Source: Clostridiales bacterium (GTDB taxonomy: Bacteria; Bacillota; Clostridia; Oscillospirales; Acutalibacteraceae). From it: a stretch of DNA of 64,000 nucleotides. The position numbers and the translations under genes were made by a program. The stretch spans positions 124,001 to 188,000 of the forward strand of contig JAGZMM010000001.1 in NCBI GenBank assembly GCA_018364155.1, given 5' to 3'. Shown here piece after piece: positions 42,313 through 50,071 of the stretch (its first letter is position 1; each line of letters begins with the position of its first letter). The notes beneath the pieces were generated by a model. It worked only from the letters and a program-made list of their open reading frames with translations, was not told the origin of the DNA and made no database searches.

Positions 42313-43020
42313 ATGAAACTGATCATCGAACATCTTTCCAAGCGTTTCGAGAAAAAGGAAGTCTTACGGGACATTGATTTTACCTTTGAAAGCGGCAAAA
42401 TTTATGGTCTTTTGGGAAGAAACGGCGCCGGTAAAACCACATTGTTCAATTGTCTCAACCGGGACATGCAAGCCGACGGCGGCAGTTTCTATCTACAGGA
42501 GGACGGAACACGCAGAGAAGTGAAGGCTCAGGATGTGGGGTACGTGTTATCCACTCCAGTTGTTCCTGAATTTCTCACCGGCCGGGAATTCCTGAAATTC
42601 TTTTTGGATATCAACGAAAAAAGCATCCAAAATCCAAAGACCATCGACGAATACTTCGACGAGATGAGCATCGAACCCGAGGACCGGGATCAACTTTTAA
42701 AAGACTATTCTCACGGCATGAAAAACAAGATGCAGATGCTTATCAATATCATTGCCCAACCGAATCTTCTGCTCTTGGATGAACCGCTCACCTCTCTGGA
42801 TGTAGTGGTGGCGGAGGAGATGAAACAACTGCTGCGCTCTCTGAAAAAAGGGCGCATTATCATCTTTTCCACCCACATCATGGATTTGGCGCTGGACCTG
42901 TGCGACGAGATTGTTCTGTTAAACCACGGAATCCTGGAGGTAGTGGACCAGGCAAACCTGGACAGCCGTGAATTCAAGGATAAAATCCTTACGGCATTGC
43001 GGGAGGAAGGTCATGAATAG
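42313..43020 (+). CDS. ABC transporter ATP-binding protein
   Basis: A 235-residue nucleotide-binding subunit: Walker A 'LLGRNGAGKTT', signature 'YSHGMKNKMQ' (variant of LSGGQ), Walker B 'LLLLDEPLTSLD' and 'FSTHIMD'. The relaxed signature and the 'LTGREFLKFF' block place it with exporter-type subunits acting on peptides or drugs. ATG 42313 follows AAAGGAG. It overlaps the permease gene by eight bases. Substrate is not known. Confidence 0.92.
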   Translation: MKLIIEHLSKRFEKKEVLRDIDFTFESGKIYGLLGRNGAGKTTLFNCLNRDMQADGGSFYLQEDGTRREVKAQDVGYVLSTPVVPEFLTGREFLKFFLDINEKSIQNPKTIDEYFDEMSIEPEDRDQLLKDYSHGMKNKMQMLINIIAQPNLLLLDEPLTSLDVVVAEEMKQLLRSLKKGRIIIFSTHIMDLALDLCDEIVLLNHGILEVVDQANLDSREFKDKILTALREEGHE

Positions 43021-44584
43021 AACACTGCAAATTTCCTTTTCCCTGAAAAATACCTACCGGGTCAACAGCATTCTTTATTCCCTCAAGCAGATTCCGCTTT
43101 TGAAAAAGCTTCTTCCTCAAACTCTGTACCAGGTGCGTGGGCTTAAAATTTTTGCGAATGTTCTGTCGGCTGTTTGGGAAGTGATTTCGGTTTTCCTTGG
43201 AAAGCTTCTCTATTTTGTCACCATGGTGACAGGCGTCGGATTTCTTTATAAAACGGCGGCGCCGGAACAGGTGTTTTTCCATATCCTTTTGTTTTTGACC
43301 ATCATCGGTTCCTTTGCCAATACCTATCTGTTTAACCCAAGCCGAGATAAGTACTATGCTATGATTCTCATGCGTATGGACGCGAAGGAATATGCGCTGG
43401 TAAACTACGGGTATGCCCTTTTGAAGGTTTTTGTCGGGTTTCTTCTCTGCGGCCTCTTGTTTGGGCTTATGCAGGGGGTTGCGGTGTGGCAGTGTCTTCT
43501 TATTCCATTCTTTGTGGTGGGGCTAAAGCTGACGATGGCGTCGGCTTCCCTGTACCACTACGAGAAAACCGGAAAAACCACCAACGAAAACGGCCTGAGC
43601 AAATACGCCTGGATCGGCATGGTTCTTTTGCTGGCGGCCGCCTATGGCCTGCCGGCTTTTGGAGTGGTGGTACCGTCTGCGGCAGTGACGGCGCTGATGC
43701 TGCTTTCCCTCCTTTTGGGCGGCGTGGCGCTTTATAAGATCGTCACTTTCCGGGAATACCGGGAGATGTACCAGCAGATTCTGGCGCAGTCTATGCAGCA
43801 AATGGACACGGCCAAAGATAAATCCAAGCAGATGACCCAAAAGATCATTTCTGCGGATGCCAGCATTACCAGCAGACGCAAAGGATTTGAGTATTTAAAC
43901 GAGCTGTTCATCAAGCGCCATCAGAAAATCCTTTGGAAATCCTCCAAACGAATTGCAGGGATCTGCCTGTGCCTGATTTTTGGAATCTTGCTGGCTTTTT
44001 ATCTGGCCCCTGAAATCAAGGAGAAGGCCAATGAACTGCTTTTGTCCTTTCTGCCCTACTTTGTTTTCATCATGTACGCCATCAACCGGGGAACGGGGTT
44101 TACCAAGGCGCTGTTTATGAACTGCGACCACAGCCTGCTCACCTATTCTTTCTATAAGCAGCCCCATCTGGTGCTCAAATTGTTTCGCATTCGCCTGCGG
44201 GAAATCATCAAGATCAACCTTCTTCCAGCCTTTGTGATCGGTGCCGGTCTGGCTCTTCTGCTTTATGCCTCCGGCGGGACGGAGCATTGGCTCAACTATG
44301 GGGTGCTCTTTGTTTCCATCCTTTCCATGAGCATGTTTTTCTCGGTGCATTATCTCACCATCTATTATCTTCTGCAGCCCTATAACGCCGGAACCGAAAT
44401 GAAGAGTGGAACCTATCAAATGGTGCTGTCTGCCACCTATTTTGTCTGTTTTTTCCTGATGCAGCTTCAAATGCCTACTTTCATTTTTGGAGTACTGTGC
44501 ATATCGTTCTGCGTTCTGTACTGCATCGTGGCTTGTATTCTGGTCTACCGGTTTTCCCCGAAGACCTTCCGGCTGCGTGCGTAG
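43013..44584 (+). CDS. ABC transporter permease
   Basis: A 523-residue polytopic membrane protein with about ten to twelve hydrophobic segments in two halves, separated by a charged region near residues 235-300 ('QQMDTAKDKSKQMTQKI'). ATG 43013 follows GGAGGAAGG. It partners the ATP-binding protein upstream. Such large single-chain permeases next to XRE regulators are seen in antimicrobial-peptide or bacteriocin export and resistance sets, but substrate and direction are inferred only. Confidence 0.85.
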   Translation: MNRTLQISFSLKNTYRVNSILYSLKQIPLLKKLLPQTLYQVRGLKIFANVLSAVWEVISVFLGKLLYFVTMVTGVGFLYKTAAPEQVFFHILLFLTIIGSFANTYLFNPSRDKYYAMILMRMDAKEYALVNYGYALLKVFVGFLLCGLLFGLMQGVAVWQCLLIPFFVVGLKLTMASASLYHYEKTGKTTNENGLSKYAWIGMVLLLAAAYGLPAFGVVVPSAAVTALMLLSLLLGGVALYKIVTFREYREMYQQILAQSMQQMDTAKDKSKQMTQKIISADASITSRRKGFEYLNELFIKRHQKILWKSSKRIAGICLCLIFGILLAFYLAPEIKEKANELLLSFLPYFVFIMYAINRGTGFTKALFMNCDHSLLTYSFYKQPHLVLKLFRIRLREIIKINLLPAFVIGAGLALLLYASGGTEHWLNYGVLFVSILSMSMFFSVHYLTIYYLLQPYNAGTEMKSGTYQMVLSATYFVCFFLMQLQMPTFIFGVLCISFCVLYCIVACILVYRFSPKTFRLRA

Positions 44585-44587
44585 GTG

Positions 44588-44880
44588 CCGGCTTATAAAC
44601 TGGATGCGCATCCAAATGAAGGAAATCCAGAATGGTTTATGCAAAACGGGTACACGGCTTACGAAATGAAACCGGAGCAAGACCCGGATACGAACCGGCA
44701 GTTGGATGTATACGCTGGGGTTACCGCTGCCCGGTTCTCATCAACGAATACCGGAGAGGGGACAGCGGGACCATGGACGCGTTGTATCTCGACGGCACAG
44801 TGCCCGTTTTTTTTCTTTATCTGCTGGACGGCTTTGCCAAGGAGCAGGCACAGCTATTGGTACAGAAAATACAGCGAAAA
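44588..44880 (+). pseudogene. Fragment of a TPR/immunity-type protein, frameshifted
   Basis: One frame reads 'YEMKPEQDPDTNRQLDVYAGVT'; after a shift near 44725 another reads 'RCPVLINEYRRGDSGTMDALYLDGTVPVFFLYLLDGF'. Together they match the C-terminal part of the same family as the frameshifted TPR gene at 19562-20376, a long protein of gut Firmicutes. Only about a hundred codons remain, with no start. It lies directly after the ABC permease and just before the MerR promoter. Confidence 0.55.
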
Positions 44881-44908
44881 CAAATGTTTAAAATTTTGAA
44901 AAAAATGC

Positions 44909-44939
44909 TTGACTTAGAGCCAACTCCAAGGATTATACT
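44909..44939 (+). promoter_or_regulatory. MerR-type promoter/operator with 19-base spacer
   Basis: TTGACT (44909-44914) and TATACT (44934-44939) are 19 bases apart, longer than normal, and the spacer holds a near-palindrome CTTAGAG-CCAA-CTCCAAG. This is the classical layout of promoters activated by MerR proteins. Confidence 0.8.
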
Positions 44940-45021
44940 GAATTTCAGAAGAGGCAGGTGAAAAAGAGACTTATTTAGCTTGAAGGATTTGGACATTGAG
45001 AAGCTTGTGGAGGATGACAAG

Positions 45022-45399
45022 GTGACGATCAAAGAAGTCAGCGAAGCGTACCAAATTACGACGGATACCTTGCGGTATTATGAGAGAGTGGGGATGATTC
45101 CTGCTGTGACCCGTACCGCAGGAGGAATCCGGGATTATCAGGAAGCGGACTTAAAGTGGGTGGAGCTTGCCAAATGCATGAGGAGCGCGGGGCTTCCAGT
45201 GGAAGCCATGATCGAATATGTGCGCCTCTATCAGGAGGGCGACGCTACCATTCCGGCAAGGCTACAGCTGCTGGTGGAGCAAAGGGAAAACTTGCGAAAG
45301 CAGCGCAGCCAGATTGACCAGACACTTGCCAGGCTCAATTATAAAATCAGCCGCTATGAAGTCGCGGTTAGAACCGGTAAGCTCACCTGGGATCCCTGA
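45022..45399 (+). CDS. MerR-family regulator, AdhR-like
   Basis: A 125-residue MerR protein: N-terminal winged helix 'TIKEVSEAYQITTDTLRYYERVGMIPAVTRTAGGIRDY' and a dimerisation coiled coil ('LLVEQRENLRKQRSQIDQTLARLNYKI'). No cysteine metal site is seen in the effector part. GTG 45022 lies eight bases after GGAGG; the frame opens upstream at 44980 without a ribosome site. It heads an operon with an alcohol dehydrogenase and a CMD-family protein, as AdhR does in Bacillus, which suggests a response to aldehydes. Confidence 0.92.
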   Translation: MTIKEVSEAYQITTDTLRYYERVGMIPAVTRTAGGIRDYQEADLKWVELAKCMRSAGLPVEAMIEYVRLYQEGDATIPARLQLLVEQRENLRKQRSQIDQTLARLNYKISRYEVAVRTGKLTWDP

Positions 45400-45428
45400 A
45401 TGGATAAAACAAATGGGAGGAATGTGTG

Positions 45429-46607
45429 ATGTTAGGAAACTTTTGTTATTCCAACCCAACCAAGCTGTACTTTGGAGAGGATGCATTGCACGGTCTAAGT
45501 GAGGAACTGCAAAACTACGGCAAAAACGTGCTGTTGGTTTATGGCGGCGGCTCAATCAAGAAAAACGGGATTTATGAACAAGTGGTGGAGATCCTGAAGG
45601 CCGCAGGCAAAGAAATTTATGAGGATCCAGGCGTTATGCCAAATCCTACTGTAGAAAAACTGTATGAGGGATGCCGCAGAGCAAAGGAAGGTCATGTTGA
45701 CCTGATTCTTGCGGTCGGCGGCGGCTCTGTGTGCGATTATGCCAAAGCGGTTTCTGTCTCTACCTTCTGCGAGGAGGACCCGTGGGAAAAATACTATCTG
45801 CGCATGGAAGATGTGGACAACAAAATTATCCCGGTTGGCTGTGTATTGACCATGGTCGGCACCGGCTCGGAGATGAACGGCGGCAGCGTCATCACCAATC
45901 ACGAGCAGAAGCGGAAAATCGGCCATGTGTTCGGCGACAATGTCTTTCCGAAGTTTTCGATTTTGAATCCCACCTTCACGTTTACGCTGCCCGCTTATCA
46001 GATGACGGCCGGCTTCTTTGACATTATGTCTCATATCTTGGAGCAGTATTTTTCCGGCGAGGACGACAATACCTCTGATTATATCATGGAGGGTCTGCTG
46101 CGCTCTTTGATCCACAGTTCCAGAATCGCCGTCAAAAACCCAACCGATTATGAGGCGCGAAGCAATATTATGTGGACCGCTACCTGGGCGCTGAATACCC
46201 TTGTGGCAAAAGGAAAAGCTACCGACTGGATGGTGCATATGATCGGCCAGTCCATCGGCGCCTTCACCGATGCAACCCATGGTATGACCCTGTCCGCCGT
46301 CTCCCTTCCTTATTACCGGTATATCCTGCCCTATGGGCTTGCGAAGTTCAAAAGATATGCGGTGAATGTATGGGACGTTACCCCGGAAGGAAAGAGCGAC
46401 GAGGAAATCGCCAGGGAGGGCCTTGAGCGCATGGAAGCGTACATGAAGGAAATCGGCCTGGTCATGAGTATCCGGGAACTTGGCGTTACCGACGGGATGC
46501 TCGACGGCATCGCGGAAGGTGCATTTGTTATGGACGGCGGTTACAAAACCCTGTCACACGATGAAATCGTAGGAATTTTGAAGGAAAGCATGGAGGCTGC
46601 GCGATGA
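45429..46607 (+). CDS. Iron-containing (butanol-type) alcohol dehydrogenase
   Basis: A 392-residue group III alcohol dehydrogenase. 'VYGGGSIKKNGIYEQV' and 'LAVGGGSVCDYAKAV' form the cofactor site, and 'FDIMSHILEQYF' and 'DATHGMTLS' hold metal-binding histidines. The GGGS type prefers NADPH and resembles BdhA/YqhD, which reduces aldehydes. ATG 45429 lies eight bases after GGGAGG. It follows merR by 29 bases and overlaps the CMD gene by four. Confidence 0.92.
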   Translation: MLGNFCYSNPTKLYFGEDALHGLSEELQNYGKNVLLVYGGGSIKKNGIYEQVVEILKAAGKEIYEDPGVMPNPTVEKLYEGCRRAKEGHVDLILAVGGGSVCDYAKAVSVSTFCEEDPWEKYYLRMEDVDNKIIPVGCVLTMVGTGSEMNGGSVITNHEQKRKIGHVFGDNVFPKFSILNPTFTFTLPAYQMTAGFFDIMSHILEQYFSGEDDNTSDYIMEGLLRSLIHSSRIAVKNPTDYEARSNIMWTATWALNTLVAKGKATDWMVHMIGQSIGAFTDATHGMTLSAVSLPYYRYILPYGLAKFKRYAVNVWDVTPEGKSDEEIAREGLERMEAYMKEIGLVMSIRELGVTDGMLDGIAEGAFVMDGGYKTLSHDEIVGILKESMEAAR

Positions 46608-46930
46608 AAAAAGTAACGGCTGGAAGAGAGGAACTTGGCGATTTTGCGCCGAAGTTTGCACAGCTTAATGACGATGTGCTGTTTGGAGAAGTATGGGCAA
46701 GGGAAGAGCAGCTGTCCGCTAGGGATCGAAGCATCGTAACCGTTACGGCTCTGATGGCCAGCGGCATTCTTGACCGTTCTCTGAAGTTTCATATCCAAAA
46801 TGCAAAGAAGCACGGCGTTTGCAAAGAAGAAATGGCGGAGCTTTTGACCCATGCCGCCTTCTATGCCGGGTGGCCGAAGGCCTGGGCGGCTTTGCGTTTG
46901 GCCAAAGAAGTATACGAAACCTCCGAGTGA
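46604..46930 (+). CDS. Carboxymuconolactone decarboxylase (CMD) family protein
   Basis: A 108-residue all-helical protein: 'LSARDRSIVTVTALMASGILDRSLKFHIQNAKKHGVCKEEMAELLTHAAFYAGWPKAWAAL'. This is the CMD core, with the usual E/R-L, H-x-x-N-A and H-x-A-F-Y-x-G-W-P motifs. It lacks the CxxC pair of AhpD, with only one cysteine, so it is not a thiol peroxidase of that type. ATG 46604 overlaps the dehydrogenase stop. The same order (merR, adh, CMD) occurs in the Bacillus adhR region. Confidence 0.9.
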   Translation: MKKVTAGREELGDFAPKFAQLNDDVLFGEVWAREEQLSARDRSIVTVTALMASGILDRSLKFHIQNAKKHGVCKEEMAELLTHAAFYAGWPKAWAALRLAKEVYETSE

Positions 46931-46963
46931 AATAAGAAGTTCTCCGCAGGTGCTTGGAAACTG

Positions 46964-47014
46964 AGATAAGGGCAGGCAGAGAGGCCGTTATGGCTGCTCT
47001 GCCTATCTTTTTGT
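46964..47014 (+). terminator. Terminator of the MerR/alcohol dehydrogenase operon
   Basis: GGCAGAG and CTCTGCC arms, with GATA/TATC outside, followed by TTTTTG. Confidence 0.8.
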
Positions 47015-47107
47015 ATAGATAAATACCAAAAGAGCAACTAGATTTTGGATACAGCGTTCTTTTTTGCAAAATTTTATAAGAATATCATTCCTCAAAGGGA
47101 ATGGATA

Positions 47108-47116
47108 TGTTATAAT
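47108..47116 (+). promoter_or_regulatory. Extended -10 promoter of the solute-binding kinase
   Basis: TG-T-TATAAT (47108-47116) without a good -35 box, about 70 bases before the start codon. Confidence 0.55.
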
Positions 47117-47185
47117 AAACAAAATCAGATATGCTTCGAGGCGGCGGGATGCTATAGAAGGCAACAAGAGAGAAGAGGTACACCG

Positions 47186-50008
47186 ATGGAACATGCTACT
47201 TGCAGAAATGGGAAAAAGGCCGCGTTGGTCTTCTTTTCTGTATTTTTATTTTGGGTCCTGGTGGCACCCGTTGCCTCTTATGCCGCGAAAGAGGAGCAAA
47301 AAGTCCTTCGCGTAGCGTTTCCCCAGCTGGAAGGGTATACTGTGACCTCGCCGGAAGGAGAACCTGAGGGGTTGGTAGTGGATATTCTCAATGAAGTGGC
47401 CAAATACACGGGATGGAGCTATGAATATGTCCCGGTAGAAAACAACTTTGTTATGGAGCAGTTTCAAGCGGGCGCCTTTGACCTGATGGGCGGGCAGTAT
47501 TATATGGAGGGACTGGAAACGCATTATGGGTATCCGAAGTATAACTGCGGGTACAGTAGGCTGCTCCTGCTGGCTCGGCGGGATGATTCTTCTATCAAGA
47601 GCTATGATCTCAATACGCTCAATGGAAAGACTATCGGTGTTTTTGACCGGGCGCAGGAAAACATCCGCCGTCTTCAGATTTATCTGGAGCTGAATAATCT
47701 GGATTGTAAACTTAACTATTACAATTATGAACAGCTTCATGAGACGGGAAATTTAAATCAGTACCTGGAAAGCGGCGAGGTGGACCTACTGCTGGGAAGC
47801 AGCACAGATCCGGGAGGAGAGTTTTATGTAGCGGCTGCTTTCGATTCCCAGCCTCATTATATTGTGACTCAGCCGGATGACCAGGAGACGCTGGATGCGC
47901 TCAACCGGGCATTGGAAAAAATATACGATGCGGATCCTAATTTTAATAAAAAGATTTATGAAAAGAACTTTCCGAACACGGGAAATGTCAATGCGGTCTT
48001 GACCGCAGAGGAGCAGGCCTATGTGCAGAATAAGAAAACGGTAACAGTCGCGGTTCCGCAAGACTGGCATCCTCTGTTTTGCTTAAATAACACCGACAGC
48101 CACGATGGCTTCGTGCCCGACATTTTGAAGGAAGTCTCCGAATATTCTGGGCTGACATTTACTTATTTGTATTATGACAGCTACGGAGAGTCCCTTGCTG
48201 CGATCCACAATGGAGACGCCGACTTGCTAGGCTTTTTTCTGGACTCGGAAGAGGAAGCGTTCGGTCAGCATTTGGCGCTGTCTTCTGCCTATGCACAGCT
48301 AAACTCAATTTTGGTCCGAAATAAGGAATCCACATATCCTTCCGACCATCTGGTAGGGGCTGTTCTCAACGGGCAAAAACTGCCCGATTACGTGACCGCT
48401 GGAGAAGTAATTTCCTATACCGATATGACGCAGGCGCTAGCGGATGTCAACAGCGGCAAAGTGGATTTTTTCTACGGGCTTTCCGCCCGCCTGGAAAAGA
48501 TTATTCAGCAAAACAACTTTGTAAACCTCGTACAGGTGAATCTGGTTAACAACAGCCAAGGCATTACCTTTGCCCTCAAAAGTCCGGCCCAGCCGGAATT
48601 GCTATCCATTCTCAACAAAGCGGTCAACAACCTGACCGATGAAGAGAAGACGGTGATTAGCAGCCGCAACTTGATTTCCATCGGAGAGTCGCAGATGAAC
48701 CTGTCCAGCATCGTATACGCCAATCCTGGGCTGGCAATTGCGGTGGTGGCGATTTTTTTGTTTTTGGTTTTCGGTGTTGTCCTTGTGGTTGTAAAATCTC
48801 GTCTGCACGCGGCTGTCATGCGCGGTGAGCTGGAAAAAGCGGAAGCGGGCAACCGGGCAAAGAGCGAATTCTTGTCGCGTATGAGTCACGAGATCCGCAC
48901 ACCAATGAACGCCATTGTAGGGCTTACAGAGCTGACCCAAACCATAGATGGGCTTCCGGAAAAGGCGCAGGAAAATATGGCAAAGGTTAAATCCTCTTCT
49001 TGCTATTTGCTCAGCCTAATCAATGATATTTTGGATATGAGCCGGATTGAAAATGGAAAGATGCAAATTGAAAACGAACCTTTTTCCATGAAATGCATGT
49101 TAGCAGAAATAGAAAGTATGATGAAGACAGAGGCGGAAAACAGAAAGCTGCAATTTCAAATGAAGCAGACAATTTACAGCGAGAGGGTAATGGGCGACCC
49201 GACTCGGCTGCGTCAGGTGATTCTGAACTTGCTTTCCAACGCCTTTAAGTTCACGCCGGCAGGAGGAACGGTGACGCTGAACGCCGTGGAAGCTCCTACT
49301 CCCCAGGGAAACGCGCGCGTTACCTTCCGGGTGGTGGACACCGGCATGGGAATTGCGGAGAAAGACCAGAAACGGATCTTTGAAAGTTTTGAACAGGTGG
49401 GATCCCATGACTCCAGAAGTCAGGGGACCGGTCTGGACCTTGCAATTAGCAGCAATATCGTCCATCTGATGGGCGGGGAACTGAAGCTGAACAGCAAGCT
49501 GGGGCAGGGGAGCGAATTTTATTTTTCCATTACTTTTGCGCAAGCCGACCCTGCTCCCGCCGTTTGTGACCAGCCGATTCATCACGATGCGGTCGTATTC
49601 CGGGATGTTCAAATTCTGCTTGCGGAGGACAATGACCTCAACGCTGAGATTGCCATCGAATTGCTTAAGGAGAAAGGGGTGCAGGTGGTTCGCGTCAACG
49701 ACGGCAAGGCCGCTCTGGATGCCTTTGAATCAAATAAGCCGGGAACCTTCCAGGCAATCCTGATGGATATCCGGATGCCTCAGATGAACGGGCTTCAGGC
49801 TACCCGCCAAATCCGTGCCTTACATCGTGCGGACGCGCAGTCAATTCCAATTATCGCTATGACAGCGAATGCGTTTCAGGAGGATATACAAGCGGCATTG
49901 GAGGCGGGGATGACCGGATTCGTGCCAAAACCCATTGATGTGGACCAATTGTACCGGGAATTGCATCTTGCCGTGATGCAAAATCAGCAAAAGAAGCCAC
50001 GATCCTGA
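47186..50008 (+). CDS. Hybrid histidine kinase with two periplasmic-type solute-binding domains
   Basis: A 940-residue membrane sensor kinase: signal segment (about 12-32), two SBP_bac_3-type domains (about 40-270 and 285-510; 'FPQLEGYTVTSPEGEPEGLVVDIL' and 'WHPLFCLNNTDSHDGFVPDILKE'), a transmembrane helix near 515-540, HisKA ('MSHEIRTPMNAI', near 567), HATPase (about 665-790) and a receiver ('AILMDIRMPQMNG', near 860). In the ATP-binding G2 box the second glycine of GTGLGLA is Asp ('GTGLDLA', near 750). ATG 47186 follows AGAAGAGG. Family knowledge: SBP domains bind amino acids or similar small molecules outside the membrane. Confidence 0.92.
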   Translation: MEHATCRNGKKAALVFFSVFLFWVLVAPVASYAAKEEQKVLRVAFPQLEGYTVTSPEGEPEGLVVDILNEVAKYTGWSYEYVPVENNFVMEQFQAGAFDLMGGQYYMEGLETHYGYPKYNCGYSRLLLLARRDDSSIKSYDLNTLNGKTIGVFDRAQENIRRLQIYLELNNLDCKLNYYNYEQLHETGNLNQYLESGEVDLLLGSSTDPGGEFYVAAAFDSQPHYIVTQPDDQETLDALNRALEKIYDADPNFNKKIYEKNFPNTGNVNAVLTAEEQAYVQNKKTVTVAVPQDWHPLFCLNNTDSHDGFVPDILKEVSEYSGLTFTYLYYDSYGESLAAIHNGDADLLGFFLDSEEEAFGQHLALSSAYAQLNSILVRNKESTYPSDHLVGAVLNGQKLPDYVTAGEVISYTDMTQALADVNSGKVDFFYGLSARLEKIIQQNNFVNLVQVNLVNNSQGITFALKSPAQPELLSILNKAVNNLTDEEKTVISSRNLISIGESQMNLSSIVYANPGLAIAVVAIFLFLVFGVVLVVVKSRLHAAVMRGELEKAEAGNRAKSEFLSRMSHEIRTPMNAIVGLTELTQTIDGLPEKAQENMAKVKSSSCYLLSLINDILDMSRIENGKMQIENEPFSMKCMLAEIESMMKTEAENRKLQFQMKQTIYSERVMGDPTRLRQVILNLLSNAFKFTPAGGTVTLNAVEAPTPQGNARVTFRVVDTGMGIAEKDQKRIFESFEQVGSHDSRSQGTGLDLAISSNIVHLMGGELKLNSKLGQGSEFYFSITFAQADPAPAVCDQPIHHDAVVFRDVQILLAEDNDLNAEIAIELLKEKGVQVVRVNDGKAALDAFESNKPGTFQAILMDIRMPQMNGLQATRQIRALHRADAQSIPIIAMTANAFQEDIQAALEAGMTGFVPKPIDVDQLYRELHLAVMQNQQKKPRS

Positions 50009-50021
50009 ATGCGGAAAACCG

Positions 50022-50050
50022 AAAGGCCGCCTATTACAGAGGCGGCCTTT
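50022..50050. terminator. Convergent terminator between the kinase and the YyaL gene
   Basis: AAAGGCCGCCT (50022-50032) and AGGCGGCCTTT (50040-50050) are exact complements, with T or A flanks on both sides. Confidence 0.9.
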
Positions 50051-50071
50051 TCGCAATATAGACGGATGACT

